Of a stretch of DNA of 64,000 nucleotides, positions 8,750 to 17,714 are shown piece after piece. The stretch comes from Roseiarcus sp963833955. Its GTDB lineage: Bacteria; Pseudomonadota; Alphaproteobacteria; Rhizobiales; Beijerinckiaceae. The notes under the pieces are model-generated. The model ran no database searches, was not told where the DNA came from, and saw only the letters and a program-made list of their open reading frames with translations. Numbering within the stretch: the stretch's first letter is position 1; each line of letters opens with the position of its first letter. The position numbers and the translations under genes are program-made. Where the stretch lies: contig CAWHZY010000007.1 of assembly GCA_963833955.1 (NCBI GenBank), forward strand, positions 124,001 through 188,000, in the 5' to 3' direction.

Positions 8750-9361
8750 ATGACGTTGTTCAAAATTGCTCTCGCCGCGGCGTTCGTCTTGGGCGTTACG
8801 CCTGCCTTCGCCCAAAACGCGGCGGTCGTATCTTCCCGAGCAAACATCCAAACGGTCAGCGCCGACGGCTCGGCGTTGAAGGTCCACACCCGCGCGGGCG
8901 AGGATCAGACGATCCACCTTGGTTCAAAAACCCGATTCATTCTGGTCGTTCCTGCCGCGCTTACCGACGTGAAGCCCGGATCCTTCATCGGCGTCGCCGC
9001 TCTGCCAGGCGAGGGGAACGAACTCAAGGCCATGGAAGTGCACATCTTTCCCGAGGCCATGCGCGGCACCGGCGAGGGCTACCGCCCCTTCGACCTCGGG
9101 CCGAAAAGCTCGATGACCAACGGCAATATCTCCGCCCGCGTCGACGCGACGACCGGCCCCAAGCTCACCGTCACCTACAAAGGCGGCGAGCAGACGATCG
9201 TCGTCGACCCGAAGACGCCGATCGTCGCCTTCGAGCCTGGCGCTGAGACGGATCTCAAGCCCGGCGCGGCGATCATCGCGCGGGGGCCGAAGAAGGAGGA
9301 CGGCTCGATCGACGCCGCTTTCGTCCTGGTCGGCAAGGACGGCCTCGTCCCGCCCATGTGA
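8750..9361 (+). CDS. Secreted protein of unknown function
   Basis: This 203-residue protein has a clear Sec signal peptide ending in TPAFA-QNA (cleavage near residue 21). ATG 8750 is chosen because it begins the signal peptide and has TTTTGGAGA just upstream. The mature part is rich in beta-strand-like stretches and repeats a short module (DxxTxxxVxxxTxI then LKPGxxI) twice, each with a VKPGSF/LKPGAAI turn. This resembles small OB-like or DUF5666-type periplasmic proteins, but I do not recognise a named family. No cysteines occur in the mature part. Confidence 0.75.
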   Translation: MTLFKIALAAAFVLGVTPAFAQNAAVVSSRANIQTVSADGSALKVHTRAGEDQTIHLGSKTRFILVVPAALTDVKPGSFIGVAALPGEGNELKAMEVHIFPEAMRGTGEGYRPFDLGPKSSMTNGNISARVDATTGPKLTVTYKGGEQTIVVDPKTPIVAFEPGAETDLKPGAAIIARGPKKEDGSIDAAFVLVGKDGLVPPM

Positions 9362-9454
9362 GTGGCCCAGCCGAACGCGGCAAACGCAAGGGATTTGCTC
9401 GGATAAGCCGCCCGTGCTAGGCGGTGGACAATTCTTCTGCGGGACAATTCATTC

Positions 9455-11297
9455 ATGAGGGCGTCGTCGAGTCCAATCGAGGCCAATTCGGTTTCCAGCG
9501 GGCCCGAACTCGTTATTTACCTTCGTCCTCATCAAGCCGACCCACTACGACGATGACGGCTATCCGATCCAGTGGTTCCGCTCGGCGCTGCCGTCCAACA
9601 CGCTCGCCTGCATGAACAGCCTGGCCGAGGACGCCAGCAAGCGCGAGGTTCTGGGCCCTGGCGTCACGATCGAGGTCGACACCTACGACGAGACCAATCG
9701 CCGCGTGTTCCCGAGCCGGATCATCCGCGACCTCAAGCGCCGGGGCGGGCGGGCGCTGATCGGCATCGTCGGGGTGCAGTCGAACCAATTTCCCCGCGCT
9801 GTGGATATCGCGCGTCAGTTTCGTGCGGCTGGCTATCAGGTCTGCCTCGGCGGCTTCCACGTCTCGGGCTGCCTCGCCATGCTGCCCGAGCTTCCCTCGG
9901 AGATCGTCGAGGCGCAGGCGCTCGGCATTTCAATGTTCGCCGGCGAATCCGAGGAGCACCGGCTCGACGAAGTGCTGCTCGACGCCTGGAACAGCAGGCT
10001 GAAGCCGCTCTACAATTTCATGGATCAGCTGCCCTCGCTCGTTGGCGAGCCGGCGCCGATCCTGCCGCGCAAGCATGTCGAGCGCACGTCCGGGACCTAT
10101 TCCAGCATCGATCTCGGCCGCGGCTGCCCCTACCAGTGTTCGTTCTGCACCATCATCAACGTGCAGGGGCGCAAGAGCCGCTTCCGCTCCCCCGACGATC
10201 TCGAACAGATCATCCGCGCGAACTACGCGCAGGGCATCGACCGGTTCTTCATCACCGACGACAATTTCGCCCGCAACAGCGACTGGGAGATCCTGCTCGA
10301 CCGGGTGATCGAACTGAAGAAGGAAGGCATCCACGTCGGCTTCACCATCCAGGTCGACACGCTCTGCCACAAGATCAAGAACTTCATCGAGAAGGCCACG
10401 CAAGCCGGCGTCAAGCGGGTGTTCATCGGGCTTGAGAACATCAATCCCGAGAATCTCATCACCGCCAAGAAGCGGCAGAACAAGATCACCGAATATCGGG
10501 TGATGCTGCAGAAATGGCGCTCGCACGGCGCCATCACTTTCGCCGGCTACATCCTCGGCTTCCCCGCCGACACGAAAGAATCGATCCTGCGCGACATCGA
10601 GATCATCAAGCGCGAACTGCCGCTCGACATTCTCGAATTCTTCTTCCTCACGCCCTTGCCGGGCTCGGAGGATCACAAGAAGCTGCTCGCCAAGGGGGTC
10701 TGGATGGACCCCGACATCAACAAATACGACCTCAACCACCGCGTTTCGCATCATCCGAAAATGAGCGACCAGGAGTGGGAAGACTCTTATCGGGCCGCAT
10801 GGAACGCGTTTTATACGCTCGACCATATCGGCACGATCCTCAAGCGCGCGGCGGCGATCAAGAACGGGCGCCCAAAGCAGATCCTGAGCACGATGCTCTG
10901 GTTCAAACTCATGATCGATCACGAGGGCGTTCATCCGCTCGAAGGCGGCGCGTTCCGCCTGAAATATCGCCGCGACCGCCGCGCTGGCCTGCCCATCGAA
11001 TCGCGCTTCATTTTCTATCCGCGCTACGGATTCGAGATCCTCAGCAAGGCGTGGAAATACGGCAGCTTTTTCCTGAAAACGCGGAAAGTGCTCAAGGCTA
11101 CGCTCGAGGCGCCCGACCGTTACACCTACAGCGATCTCGCGATCGAGCCGCCCAAGTCGGACGAGTTCGAGCAGCTGTCGCTCTATCACGCCACCAGCGG
11201 CGGCGAAGCCGCGCTCGCCCGCAAGGCGCTCGGCGACACCATTCGCGATTCCGCGCCCGCCCCCGCCGTCGCGATATCCGCGACAGCGGCGGAATAA
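9455..11297 (+). CDS. B12-binding domain radical SAM protein (one apparent frameshift at 9520-9521)
   Basis: About 610 residues with an N-terminal cobalamin-binding-like region followed by a radical SAM core. The [4Fe-4S] cysteines follow CxxxCxxC with codons at 10125, 10137 and 10146. The first ATG inside the conserved frame is 9612, but homology-like sequence (FVLIKPTHYDDDGYPIQW) extends upstream of it in the same frame with no start codon. An ATG at 9455 in the adjacent frame joins if one C is removed from the CC at 9520-9521. Such proteins perform radical methylations or ring chemistry; the substrate here is unknown. The downstream XRE gene starts 10 bases after its stop. Confidence 0.8.
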
Positions 11298-11307
11298 ACT
11301 CAAGCCC

Positions 11308-11595
11308 ATGGTCGAAGCAGCACAGGTCAGGGCTGCGCGCGCCCTTATCGGCTGGTCGCAGGCGAAGCTGGCCGAGACGGCCGGCGTGCCGGCGCCGGCG
11401 ATCAACGCGTTCGAGACCGGCGCGCCCGATCCGATCGCAAGCGAAGCGCTCGATAAAATCCGCATCGCGCTCGAGACCGCCGGCGCCGTCTTCCTCCCCA
11501 AGGATGACGGCGGAGGCATCGGGGTCCGGATGCGTGAGGCCCTCGAGGGCGAATATATCGGCTGGAACGACCTCAACGCATCGAACGACGAGTGA
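11308..11595 (+). CDS. Small XRE-family helix-turn-helix regulator
   Basis: This 95-residue protein is almost entirely one Cro/C1-type HTH domain: QVRAARALIGWSQAKLAETAGV is followed by a recognition helix (PAPAINAFETG) and a fourth helix. The acidic C-terminal tail is short. It starts 10 bases after the radical SAM gene and probably shares its transcript, so it may regulate that gene or itself. It lacks a toxin-like partner, so I do not call it an antitoxin. Confidence 0.8.
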   Translation: MVEAAQVRAARALIGWSQAKLAETAGVPAPAINAFETGAPDPIASEALDKIRIALETAGAVFLPKDDGGGIGVRMREALEGEYIGWNDLNASNDE

Positions 11596-11615
11596 GACGG
11601 AATTCGGCTGGTCGA

Positions 11616-12119
11616 TTAGCCGCCGTTCGTCTGCATGCGCGCGATTTCCGCATCGAGCTTGTCGAGCGTCTGGCGCCAGCCTTCAGGCGCGCCCTTGAGC
11701 ATCGGCTCCGCCTGAGCGGGATCGGCGACCGTATAGGTCTGCTCGACATCCATCCGCGTGCCGCCATCAGCGGCGACGAATTTGACCCGCGTGACGGCGC
11801 TGAATAGCGGCCCGCCGCCGCAGGGGTCGATTATGTGATGGTCGATCGCGAGCCGCTCCGGCGCCACGACCTCGGTGAACGTTCCTTTGGTCCAATGCTC
11901 GACCCCTTCCGGCGAGCGCATGCAGACCTCGAACCGACCGCCGACCCGCATCTCGACCGTCGCTTCTGGAACCGAATAGCCGTTCGGGCAGAACCATCTC
12001 TTGACGTGGTCCGCCGAGCTCCAGGCCTTGAACAATGTTTCGCGCGGCGCCGAGAAGATTCGAGAAACGCGCAAAGGCGCCGGCTGAACCTTGCGGCTCG
12101 TATCATCGATCTTGTTCAT
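11616..12119 (-). CDS. SRPBCC/AHSA1 domain protein
   Basis: This protein of about 167 residues has the START-like AHSA1 fold: IFSAPRETLFKAWSSADHVKRWFCP at the N-terminus, a VGGRFEVCM strand and the C-terminal EGWRQTLDKLDAEI helix. ATG 12119 is chosen as it begins a typical AHSA1 N-terminus and overlaps the ArsR gene by 17 bases. A fused operon of an ArsR repressor followed by an AHSA1 protein is common in proteobacteria; the AHSA1 partner is thought to bind a small hydrophobic ligand or assist stress responses. Confidence 0.88.
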   Translation of the reverse strand: MNKIDDTSRKVQPAPLRVSRIFSAPRETLFKAWSSADHVKRWFCPNGYSVPEATVEMRVGGRFEVCMRSPEGVEHWTKGTFTEVVAPERLAIDHHIIDPCGGGPLFSAVTRVKFVAADGGTRMDVEQTYTVADPAQAEPMLKGAPEGWRQTLDKLDAEIARMQTNGG

Positions 12120-12474
12120 CGCTCTTGTCCTCACTTTCCAGAGTTTTGAGATATTCGCCGAGCCGGTCGAGGCGGCGTTCCCACTCGAGGCGGCGCTCGG
12201 TGATCCAGCGCTCGGCCTCGGCGAGCGTCGCCGGATTGATGCTGCAGGTCCGCACGCGTCCCGACTTTTGCGACACGACGAGCCCCGAGGTCTCGAGCAC
12301 CGCGAGATGCTGCATCACCGCCGGCAGCGACATGGCGAGCGGGCGCTTGAGTTCGCTGACCGACGCTGGCCTCTCCGCGAGCCGCTCGACGATCGCCCGG
12401 CGGGTCGGATCGGCGAGAGCCTGGAACGCCAGGTCGAGCGGGGTCTGATAGTTAAGCATACGCTTAACTATCAT
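12103..12474 (-). CDS. ArsR-family winged-helix transcriptional regulator
   Basis: This protein of about 123 residues is of the ArsR/SmtB type that pairs with AHSA1 proteins. It has ALADPTRRAIVERLAERPASVSEL, then the recognition helix region LPAVMQHLAVLETSGLV. No metal-binding CxC motif is seen, so ligand sensing is not the classical metalloid type. Starts at 12474 or 12459 are possible; both ATGs are in frame. A perfect inverted repeat overlaps the second one (12451-12468) and is the obvious candidate for autoregulation. Confidence 0.9.
   Translation of the reverse strand: MIVKRMLNYQTPLDLAFQALADPTRRAIVERLAERPASVSELKRPLAMSLPAVMQHLAVLETSGLVVSQKSGRVRTCSINPATLAEAERWITERRLEWERRLDRLGEYLKTLESEDKSDEQDR
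12451..12468. promoter_or_regulatory. Inverted repeat, candidate ArsR operator
   Basis: GTTAAGC and GCTTAAC form a perfect 7-base inverted repeat with a 4-base spacer, sitting across an in-frame ATG of the ArsR gene. A related half-site (GCGCTTAAG) occurs about 30 bases upstream on the gene's promoter side (about 12494-12502). Palindromes over the promoter or start of arsR-type genes are usual autoregulatory operators. Binding is inferred, not shown. Confidence 0.55.
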
Positions 12475-12572
12475 GGCGGCAATAGGAAAGCAAGCGCTTA
12501 AGTTTGATCTCGGCAGAGTGCGGTAAGCGGCAATCGTGGCCGCCGCGCTGCGTTCGGGAAGACCCGCGTGTC

Positions 12573-14141
12573 TTAGGCGAGGATCCGCGCGAAATAGGCC
12601 TCGACCGCCGGAAGCGTCGGCGGCGTCAGCCGAAGGCCAAGGTGGCCGTCGGGACGGACGACACAAAGCGACGGCTCGTCGCCGCCAAGCCGCGCATGGG
12701 CCGCGCCCGTCGCATCGATCAGAAGATCCGCAGTGGATCCGCTCGCGGCTGCTTTCCGCGCCACGACAAAGGTTTTGACATGGGGGCCGAAGCGATCGGC
12801 GACATGGCGCGCCGTTTTCACGAGCGCGTCCGATTGGGCGCTGTCCCCTTTCCCTGTCGTCACGAACAACGTGTGCCCGGTATGGGCAACGAGTTCATGC
12901 AGCCGAATGGCGCCGCCCGGTCCCGTCAGCGGGCCGGCGTCCCCAAGCCGGTATCCGATCGCCGTCATGGACTGGAAGACAGGTTCAGGCCCGATGGATC
13001 CCAGGATTGGGCTCGCATCGTAGCCGAGGCCGAGCTCCGATTCGCCAAAAGCCGCTTTGTACTGGCCCTCGGCCGTCGCCAAATTCTTCGCGGCCGCCTC
13101 GATCGCCGCCGGATCGCCTTGCGCGGCGTTGGCTTCCGCGTCATCGCCCGAGCCGCAGACGATTTTCGCAATCGCACGGCGCTCGACATCGTAGGAGTCG
13201 AGCAAGGCGTCCGGAGCCTTGCCGGTCGCGACCAGCGCGAGCTTCCATCCCAGATTGAAAGCGTCTTGAATCCCGCCGTTCATCCCGTGGCCCTCGATGG
13301 GGCTGCAGGCGTGCGCCGCGTCGCCGGCAAGCAACACGCGCCCCGAGCGGAACCGCGTCGCTATCCGGGAGTGGGTGTGGAACAGCTGCGGTTCGTCGGA
13401 ACTCGCGACCGTCGTGCCCGGCGCCAGCATGTTGAGACAGCGCGCGATATGGGTTTGATGCGCGCTAACGGCCGGATCGGCGCGGAAGTACGCCCGCCAG
13501 ATATCCCCGCCGATCGGAACCGGGATGAGCAGCGGATCGAACATGGCCGCGGCCAGGTCCGGCTCGTGCGGCCAGTTGGCGAAGCGCAAGTCGGCCACGC
13601 CCCATTGTTGATCGTAATCGTGTCCAGGAAACTCGATTCCAACGGCGTCGCGAACCTTGCTGTGAAGTCCATCGGCGCCGACCAGCCAGCTCGGCTCCAT
13701 GAGGCGTTCGACGCCATTCTCGCGGACTCGAACCCGGAGCGCTTTGTCATCGGCCTTGAGATCGAGAAATTCGACCCCTCGTTTGACGCCGCCGCCCAAA
13801 CGCTCGAGCTCTCCGCTCAGGATCTCCTCGGTGACGCCTTCCGACAGACCCAGCATGAGCGGGAATGGCGTGTCGAGAACCTGAAATCGAAACGACGCCT
13901 TGCGTGATCCGGCGCTATAGAAGTCAGTTCCGCGAATGGCCGTCCCCCGAGCAAGAAACTGCTCCGTAAGCCCCAGCGCGGCGAGAATCTCGAGGGTCCG
14001 CGCCTTGATGACCGCCGCACGATCCCACACCTGCGGCTTGGGCCGCTGGTCGATGAGGACGTGCGGCACGCCGCGGCGAGCGAGTTCAATCGCAAGCACA
14101 AGACCCGTCGGACCCGCGCCGACAATGAGAATAGGATCCAC
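12573..14141 (-). CDS. FAD-dependent aromatic-ring monooxygenase (PheA/TfdB type)
   Basis: This 522-residue class A flavoprotein monooxygenase has the N-terminal dinucleotide motif LIVGAGPTGLVLAIELARRG, the DG motif VGADGLHSKVRDAVG near residue 160, and the GD motif VLLAGDAAHACSPIEGHGMNGGIQDA near 270. The C-terminal thioredoxin-like domain (from about residue 400) ends at LLIDATGAAHARL...VRPDGHLGLR. Members hydroxylate phenols or related aromatics with NAD(P)H and O2. The gene is monocistronic, reads away from the 14142-14525 spacer and has no ring-cleavage genes beside it, so the substrate is open. Confidence 0.92.
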   Translation of the reverse strand: MDPILIVGAGPTGLVLAIELARRGVPHVLIDQRPKPQVWDRAAVIKARTLEILAALGLTEQFLARGTAIRGTDFYSAGSRKASFRFQVLDTPFPLMLGLSEGVTEEILSGELERLGGGVKRGVEFLDLKADDKALRVRVRENGVERLMEPSWLVGADGLHSKVRDAVGIEFPGHDYDQQWGVADLRFANWPHEPDLAAAMFDPLLIPVPIGGDIWRAYFRADPAVSAHQTHIARCLNMLAPGTTVASSDEPQLFHTHSRIATRFRSGRVLLAGDAAHACSPIEGHGMNGGIQDAFNLGWKLALVATGKAPDALLDSYDVERRAIAKIVCGSGDDAEANAAQGDPAAIEAAAKNLATAEGQYKAAFGESELGLGYDASPILGSIGPEPVFQSMTAIGYRLGDAGPLTGPGGAIRLHELVAHTGHTLFVTTGKGDSAQSDALVKTARHVADRFGPHVKTFVVARKAAASGSTADLLIDATGAAHARLGGDEPSLCVVRPDGHLGLRLTPPTLPAVEAYFARILA

Positions 14142-14525
14142 GGACTCCCCCCATTTCGAGACTGCGCTTGTGGCTGCGTTGTCTTCAATTGAGCGCAGGC
14201 TGAATAACGACTTACCCTAAATCCCGGTCGCGCAAATGACAAACAGCTGCAGAGCTCGGTTGAAATCGGCGCCGCTCGCCTCGCCGATCACGCAGATTTG
14301 AGCGCGCGCTTCGCCGGCTTGCTTACGATTCCCCGCCCCGCGACGCCTTGAGGCTCGACCCGGTCGAGCGCGGCGACTATTCCAATCAAAACGCACTCCT
14401 CGCTCGTGGGCGACAGTCGTTCTCGGCCGCACTGGAAAGCCCCCGAGTAAAGCACCAATTTAGGATTCCCTGCGCGCTACGCGATTGCGCCTGCCTGCAG
14501 CCTTGAGAGATCTGGAGCCGCATGA
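14142..14525. other. Intergenic region between divergent genes
   Basis: This 384-base spacer separates the minus-strand monooxygenase from the plus-strand YghU-type gene and should contain both promoters. A minus-strand open stretch at 14217-14432 codes for an Arg-rich sequence without recognisable features, and I do not call it a gene. No clear operator, terminator or RNA gene was seen. Confidence 0.5.
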
Positions 14526-15411
14526 ATGAGCAGTTCGTCCGAATACACCCCGCCAAAGGTCTGGACCTGGAGCAAGCCTAGCGGCGGGCAGTTCGCGAAC
14601 ATCAACCGGCCGATCGCCGGCTCCACCCACGAAAAGGAACTGCCGGTCGGCCGCCATCCCCTTCAGCTCTATTCGCTGGCGACTCCGAATGGCCAGAAGG
14701 TCACGATCATGCTCGAGGAGCTGCTGGCGCTGGGCCATAAGGGCGCCGAGTACGACGCCTGGCTGATCAGGATCAATGAGGGCCAACAATTTGGCAGCGG
14801 CTTCGTCGCCATCAATCCGAACTCGAAGATCCCCGCTTTGCATGGACCGCAGCGGTCCAAAGCCAATCCGGCTCTTCGAGTCCGGCGCGATCCTGCTCTA
14901 TCTCGCGGAGAAGTTCGGAGCCTTCCTGCCGACCGAAGCCGCCGAGCGCGCGGAGTGCTTCTCGTGGCTGTTCTGGCAAATGGGCTCGGCGCCCTATCTT
15001 GGCGGCGGCTTCGGCCATTTCTACGCCTACGCGCCGATCAAGATCGAATACGCCATCGATCGCTTCGCGATGGAGACGAAGCGCCTGCTCGATGTCCTCG
15101 ACCGGCGCCTCGCGGAAAGCGAATATGTCGCGGGCCCCAACTACACGATTGCGGACATGGCCCTCTGGCCCTGGTACGGCGGCCTGGCGAGAGCCAACAG
15201 CTACGGCGCGGCCGAGTTTCTGAGCGTGCAGGACTACAAAAACGTCTTGCGCTGGGCCGATGCAATCGCCGCGCGTCCGGCGGTGAAGCGAGGGCGCATC
15301 GTGAACAAGGCCAACGGCGATCTTGCAAGTCAGTTGCATGAGCGCCATGACGCCAGCGATTTTGACCTCAAGACCCAGGACAAGCTCGCGCCGCAACCGC
15401 CCGCCGCCTGA
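14526..15411 (+). CDS. yghU: Glutathione S-transferase family disulfide-bond oxidoreductase, YghU-like (one apparent frameshift near 14840)
   Basis: About 295 residues with the YghU-type N-terminal extension (TPPKVWTW, then INRPIAGSTHEKELPVG), a thioredoxin-like domain (NPNSKIPAL) and an all-alpha C-terminal domain (NYTIADMALWPWYG). The frame changes near 14840: reading SKIPAL then MDRSGPKPIRLFESG requires loss of one base there. It uses glutathione to reduce disulfide bonds or organic peroxides in the cytoplasm. The gene is transcribed divergently from the flavin monooxygenase. Confidence 0.85.
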
Positions 15412-15524
15412 CCTGGCGCGATAATCGCCGCATCGCCGCTTTCCGCACTCTCGGCGCCGCGGAAGCCAAGCACGAAAGGCGCGCCTCGTGCGCGCCGCGC
15501 CGAGGGCGCCGCATATCCGTTCGG

Positions 15525-15899
15525 TTGCAATGCAACGCTCGGCTGGCTGTAGAATTAAGGAGACCGTTCATTCTGATCGCCGCGACAATCGTCGCCTTCG
15601 CGCTTCTCTGGTACGCGAGCCTGCGCGTCGCCGCCGTGACCCGCGGCGGCGTCAACGTCGTCGCAAGAGCAGCCTTCCTCATCCTGACCTGCGTCGCCTG
15701 CATCGCGATCGGCTTCTTCCTGCCGATGGCGCCCGTTATCAGCGCCCTCATCGGCAGCGCGTTCTGGGCGGGATTGCTGGCGACCGCCGGCGCGCTCGCC
15801 GGCATGGGGCTATCGGATGAGCTCCTCAACCGCGTCGAGACGCGCGAATCCGGCGCCGCCCGGACGGCGGCGGTCGACAAGACGCGACCGCCGGTGTGA
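15525..15899 (+). CDS. Small putative membrane protein
   Basis: An open frame of up to 124 residues contains three to four hydrophobic segments (FILIAATIVAFALLWYASL, FLILTCVACIAIGFFL, FWAGLLATAGALAGMGL), consistent with an inner-membrane protein. The start is unclear. The TTG at 15525 is the only standard start, but a strong AAGGAG lies further in, near 15557, with no ATG after it. I do not recognise the family. The opposite strand is also open and Ala/Ser/Arg-rich, which looks like a shadow. Confidence 0.45.
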   Translation: MQCNARLAVELRRPFILIAATIVAFALLWYASLRVAAVTRGGVNVVARAAFLILTCVACIAIGFFLPMAPVISALIGSAFWAGLLATAGALAGMGLSDELLNRVETRESGAARTAAVDKTRPPV

Positions 15900-15987
15900 G
15901 CAAAGCAGCCATTGTCAGCCTGTCGCGAGCGCGCTTGCTCGCAGCGAGCGAATTTGAAGCGACGCCGACGGGCGACGCGCCGGCCTG

Positions 15988-17310
15988 ATGACCCGCTTCA
16001 ACATTCACGGGCTCGGGTTTACGCTCTTCCTCGCCCTCCTCACGGCGCTGCCGGCTTTGTCGATCGACATGGCGTTGCCGAGCCTGTCGCTGATCCAGGC
16101 GGAGTTTCACGCGCCGCAGACGGAGGCGGCGTCGGTTATCGCCATCTTCGTCGCGGGCTTCTCGAGCGCGCCGATCGTGGTCGGTCCGCTTGCCGACCGG
16201 TTCGGCCGCAAGGCGATCATGACGATCGGCCTTGCTCTGTTCACGCTATGCGCCGCGGGCGCGGCTCTCGCCCCCTCGATCCATGCGCTGCTCGCATTTC
16301 GCCTGTTGCAAGGAGCCGGCGCCGGAGCGATCGGCATTCTGCCGCGGGCGATTATCCGCGACCTGTTTGAGGGCCGCGAGGCTCGCATCCAGCTTTCCGC
16401 GGTTTCGGTCGTATTCGGCGTTGCGCCGCTGATTGCGCCCACGCTTGGAGCTGAAATCCTGTCCTTCGGCTCCTGGCGCCTGATTTTTGTCGTGCTGACC
16501 GGCGTGTCCGTCCTGGCCACGATCGCCGCCATGGCTCTCTTTCAGGAATCGCACGCTCCGGAAAACCGCCGGAATCTCAGGCCCGCAACCGTTTTCGCCG
16601 GCTACAAACGGGTGCTGACCAATCCGGCATGCGTCGGCTTTTCTCTCCTGGGAGGCCTCGTGTTCGCGGGTCTCTTTGCCTACGTCAATGTTTCGCCGCT
16701 CCTGTTCATGCAGGGCTATGGCGTATCGAAAACCGTATTCGCGGCTCTGTTCGCCATCACCGCGTCCGGCGTGATCGTCGGCTCTTCGGTCAACGCCTGG
16801 CTGCTCAACCGCCATGTCAGGGCGAAAACGCTGCTCGACGCGGGGCTTGCGGTCGATTGCGTCGCCGCGCTCACGCTCCTCGCCGTCGGCCTTGCGGGCG
16901 CCGGGTCAGCCGTCATCGTGGCGGCGCTGGTGATGGTTTTCATTTCGGCGTTCGGCCTCGTATTTCCGAACGCCGTCCACGAGGCGATCCATCCCCTGCC
17001 CGAGATCGCCGGCCTCGCCTCCGCATTCGTCACCACGACCCAAATGCTGTTCGGAGCGCTTGCCGGCGTCACTTCGGCCGCGCTCTACCGGGACGCTTCG
17101 CCGACCTCGCTTGGCGCGATCATGAGCGCCGCGGCGCTCAGCGCCGGCGCGCTCTATGCCTTCTGGCTCGCGAAGACGGGTCGAGGGGTGAAGGGCTGGC
17201 CGCCGTCATCCGGCCTTGGCCGACAAGGCTCAACCCCAAAAAAAACCGGCGTGCAGCCGCAATTTTGCGTGCGGTTGTCTCTGGAAATGTCAGTTTTCGT
17301 GACTACGTAA
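15988..17310 (+). CDS. MFS multidrug efflux transporter, Bcr/CflA family
   Basis: This protein of about 440 residues has twelve hydrophobic segments and the Bcr/CflA pattern: LPALSIDMALPSLSLIQAEF at the start, motif A GPLADRFGRKAIM between helices 2 and 3, and FRLLQGAGAGAI in helix 4. The last 45 or so residues after WLAKTGRG are not typical and may be an unaligned tail or read-through after a further base error. It probably exports drugs or small metabolites such as dipeptides by proton antiport. Confidence 0.9.
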   Translation: MTRFNIHGLGFTLFLALLTALPALSIDMALPSLSLIQAEFHAPQTEAASVIAIFVAGFSSAPIVVGPLADRFGRKAIMTIGLALFTLCAAGAALAPSIHALLAFRLLQGAGAGAIGILPRAIIRDLFEGREARIQLSAVSVVFGVAPLIAPTLGAEILSFGSWRLIFVVLTGVSVLATIAAMALFQESHAPENRRNLRPATVFAGYKRVLTNPACVGFSLLGGLVFAGLFAYVNVSPLLFMQGYGVSKTVFAALFAITASGVIVGSSVNAWLLNRHVRAKTLLDAGLAVDCVAALTLLAVGLAGAGSAVIVAALVMVFISAFGLVFPNAVHEAIHPLPEIAGLASAFVTTTQMLFGALAGVTSAALYRDASPTSLGAIMSAAALSAGALYAFWLAKTGRGVKGWPPSSGLGRQGSTPKKTGVQPQFCVRLSLEMSVFVTT

Positions 17311-17373
17311 GCGTCTTGTGTGGCTGGCGCGCCCTTAGGCCGTGAGCCGCTTTCCCTCCATTCCGAGCTGAAG

Positions 17374-17634
17374 ATGTATAACCAACGCGCTAATCTAGTG
17401 AATACCGCCGTCTCCGAGGGCCCCGCACCGTTTACCAGGTATTTCGCCGACCAGGAGCCGATCGACGGGAAGCTGACCGTCGTCGACCTAACGGACGGAA
17501 CTTGCCGCTGGCCGACCGGCAACCCGCGCGATCTCAGCACGTTCCGCTATTGCGGCGGCGCCGCGCACAGTGGCCCCTATTGTGACCGCCACGCGCAGCT
17601 CGCCTATTTGCCGCGTCTGCCGCGAGCCGCCTGA
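17374..17634 (+). CDS. Stand-alone GcrA C-terminal-type domain protein
   Basis: An 86-residue protein starting at ATG 17374 (a GTG at 17320 is the alternative). The C-terminal half matches the end of the alphaproteobacterial cell-cycle regulator GcrA: CRWPTGNP, then FRYCGG and GPYCDRHAQLAY. Cys44, Cys60, Cys70 and His73 could form a metal site. The N-terminal GcrA helix-turn-helix that reads methylated DNA is absent and is replaced by about 40 unrelated residues. In GcrA this C-terminal part contacts sigma-70, so the protein may bind RNA polymerase without its own DNA specificity. That role is inference. Confidence 0.7.
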   Translation: MYNQRANLVNTAVSEGPAPFTRYFADQEPIDGKLTVVDLTDGTCRWPTGNPRDLSTFRYCGGAAHSGPYCDRHAQLAYLPRLPRAA

Positions 17635-17714
17635 AGCGTCGCGCGAAGCTCGTCTCACTTCTCCCGTGGGATAATCGTTGGGCGGCCGCCTCGAAACGGG
17701 GACTGGCTGAGCCT

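Noticed and set aside
9930..11576. 548-codon minus-strand open frame opposite the radical SAM gene
   Set aside because: Shadow of the conserved plus-strand CxxxCxxC protein, with no family features of its own.
12504..13907. 467-codon plus-strand open frame opposite the flavin monooxygenase
   Set aside because: The minus strand carries all three flavoprotein motifs; the plus-strand translation is low-complexity and Arg-rich.
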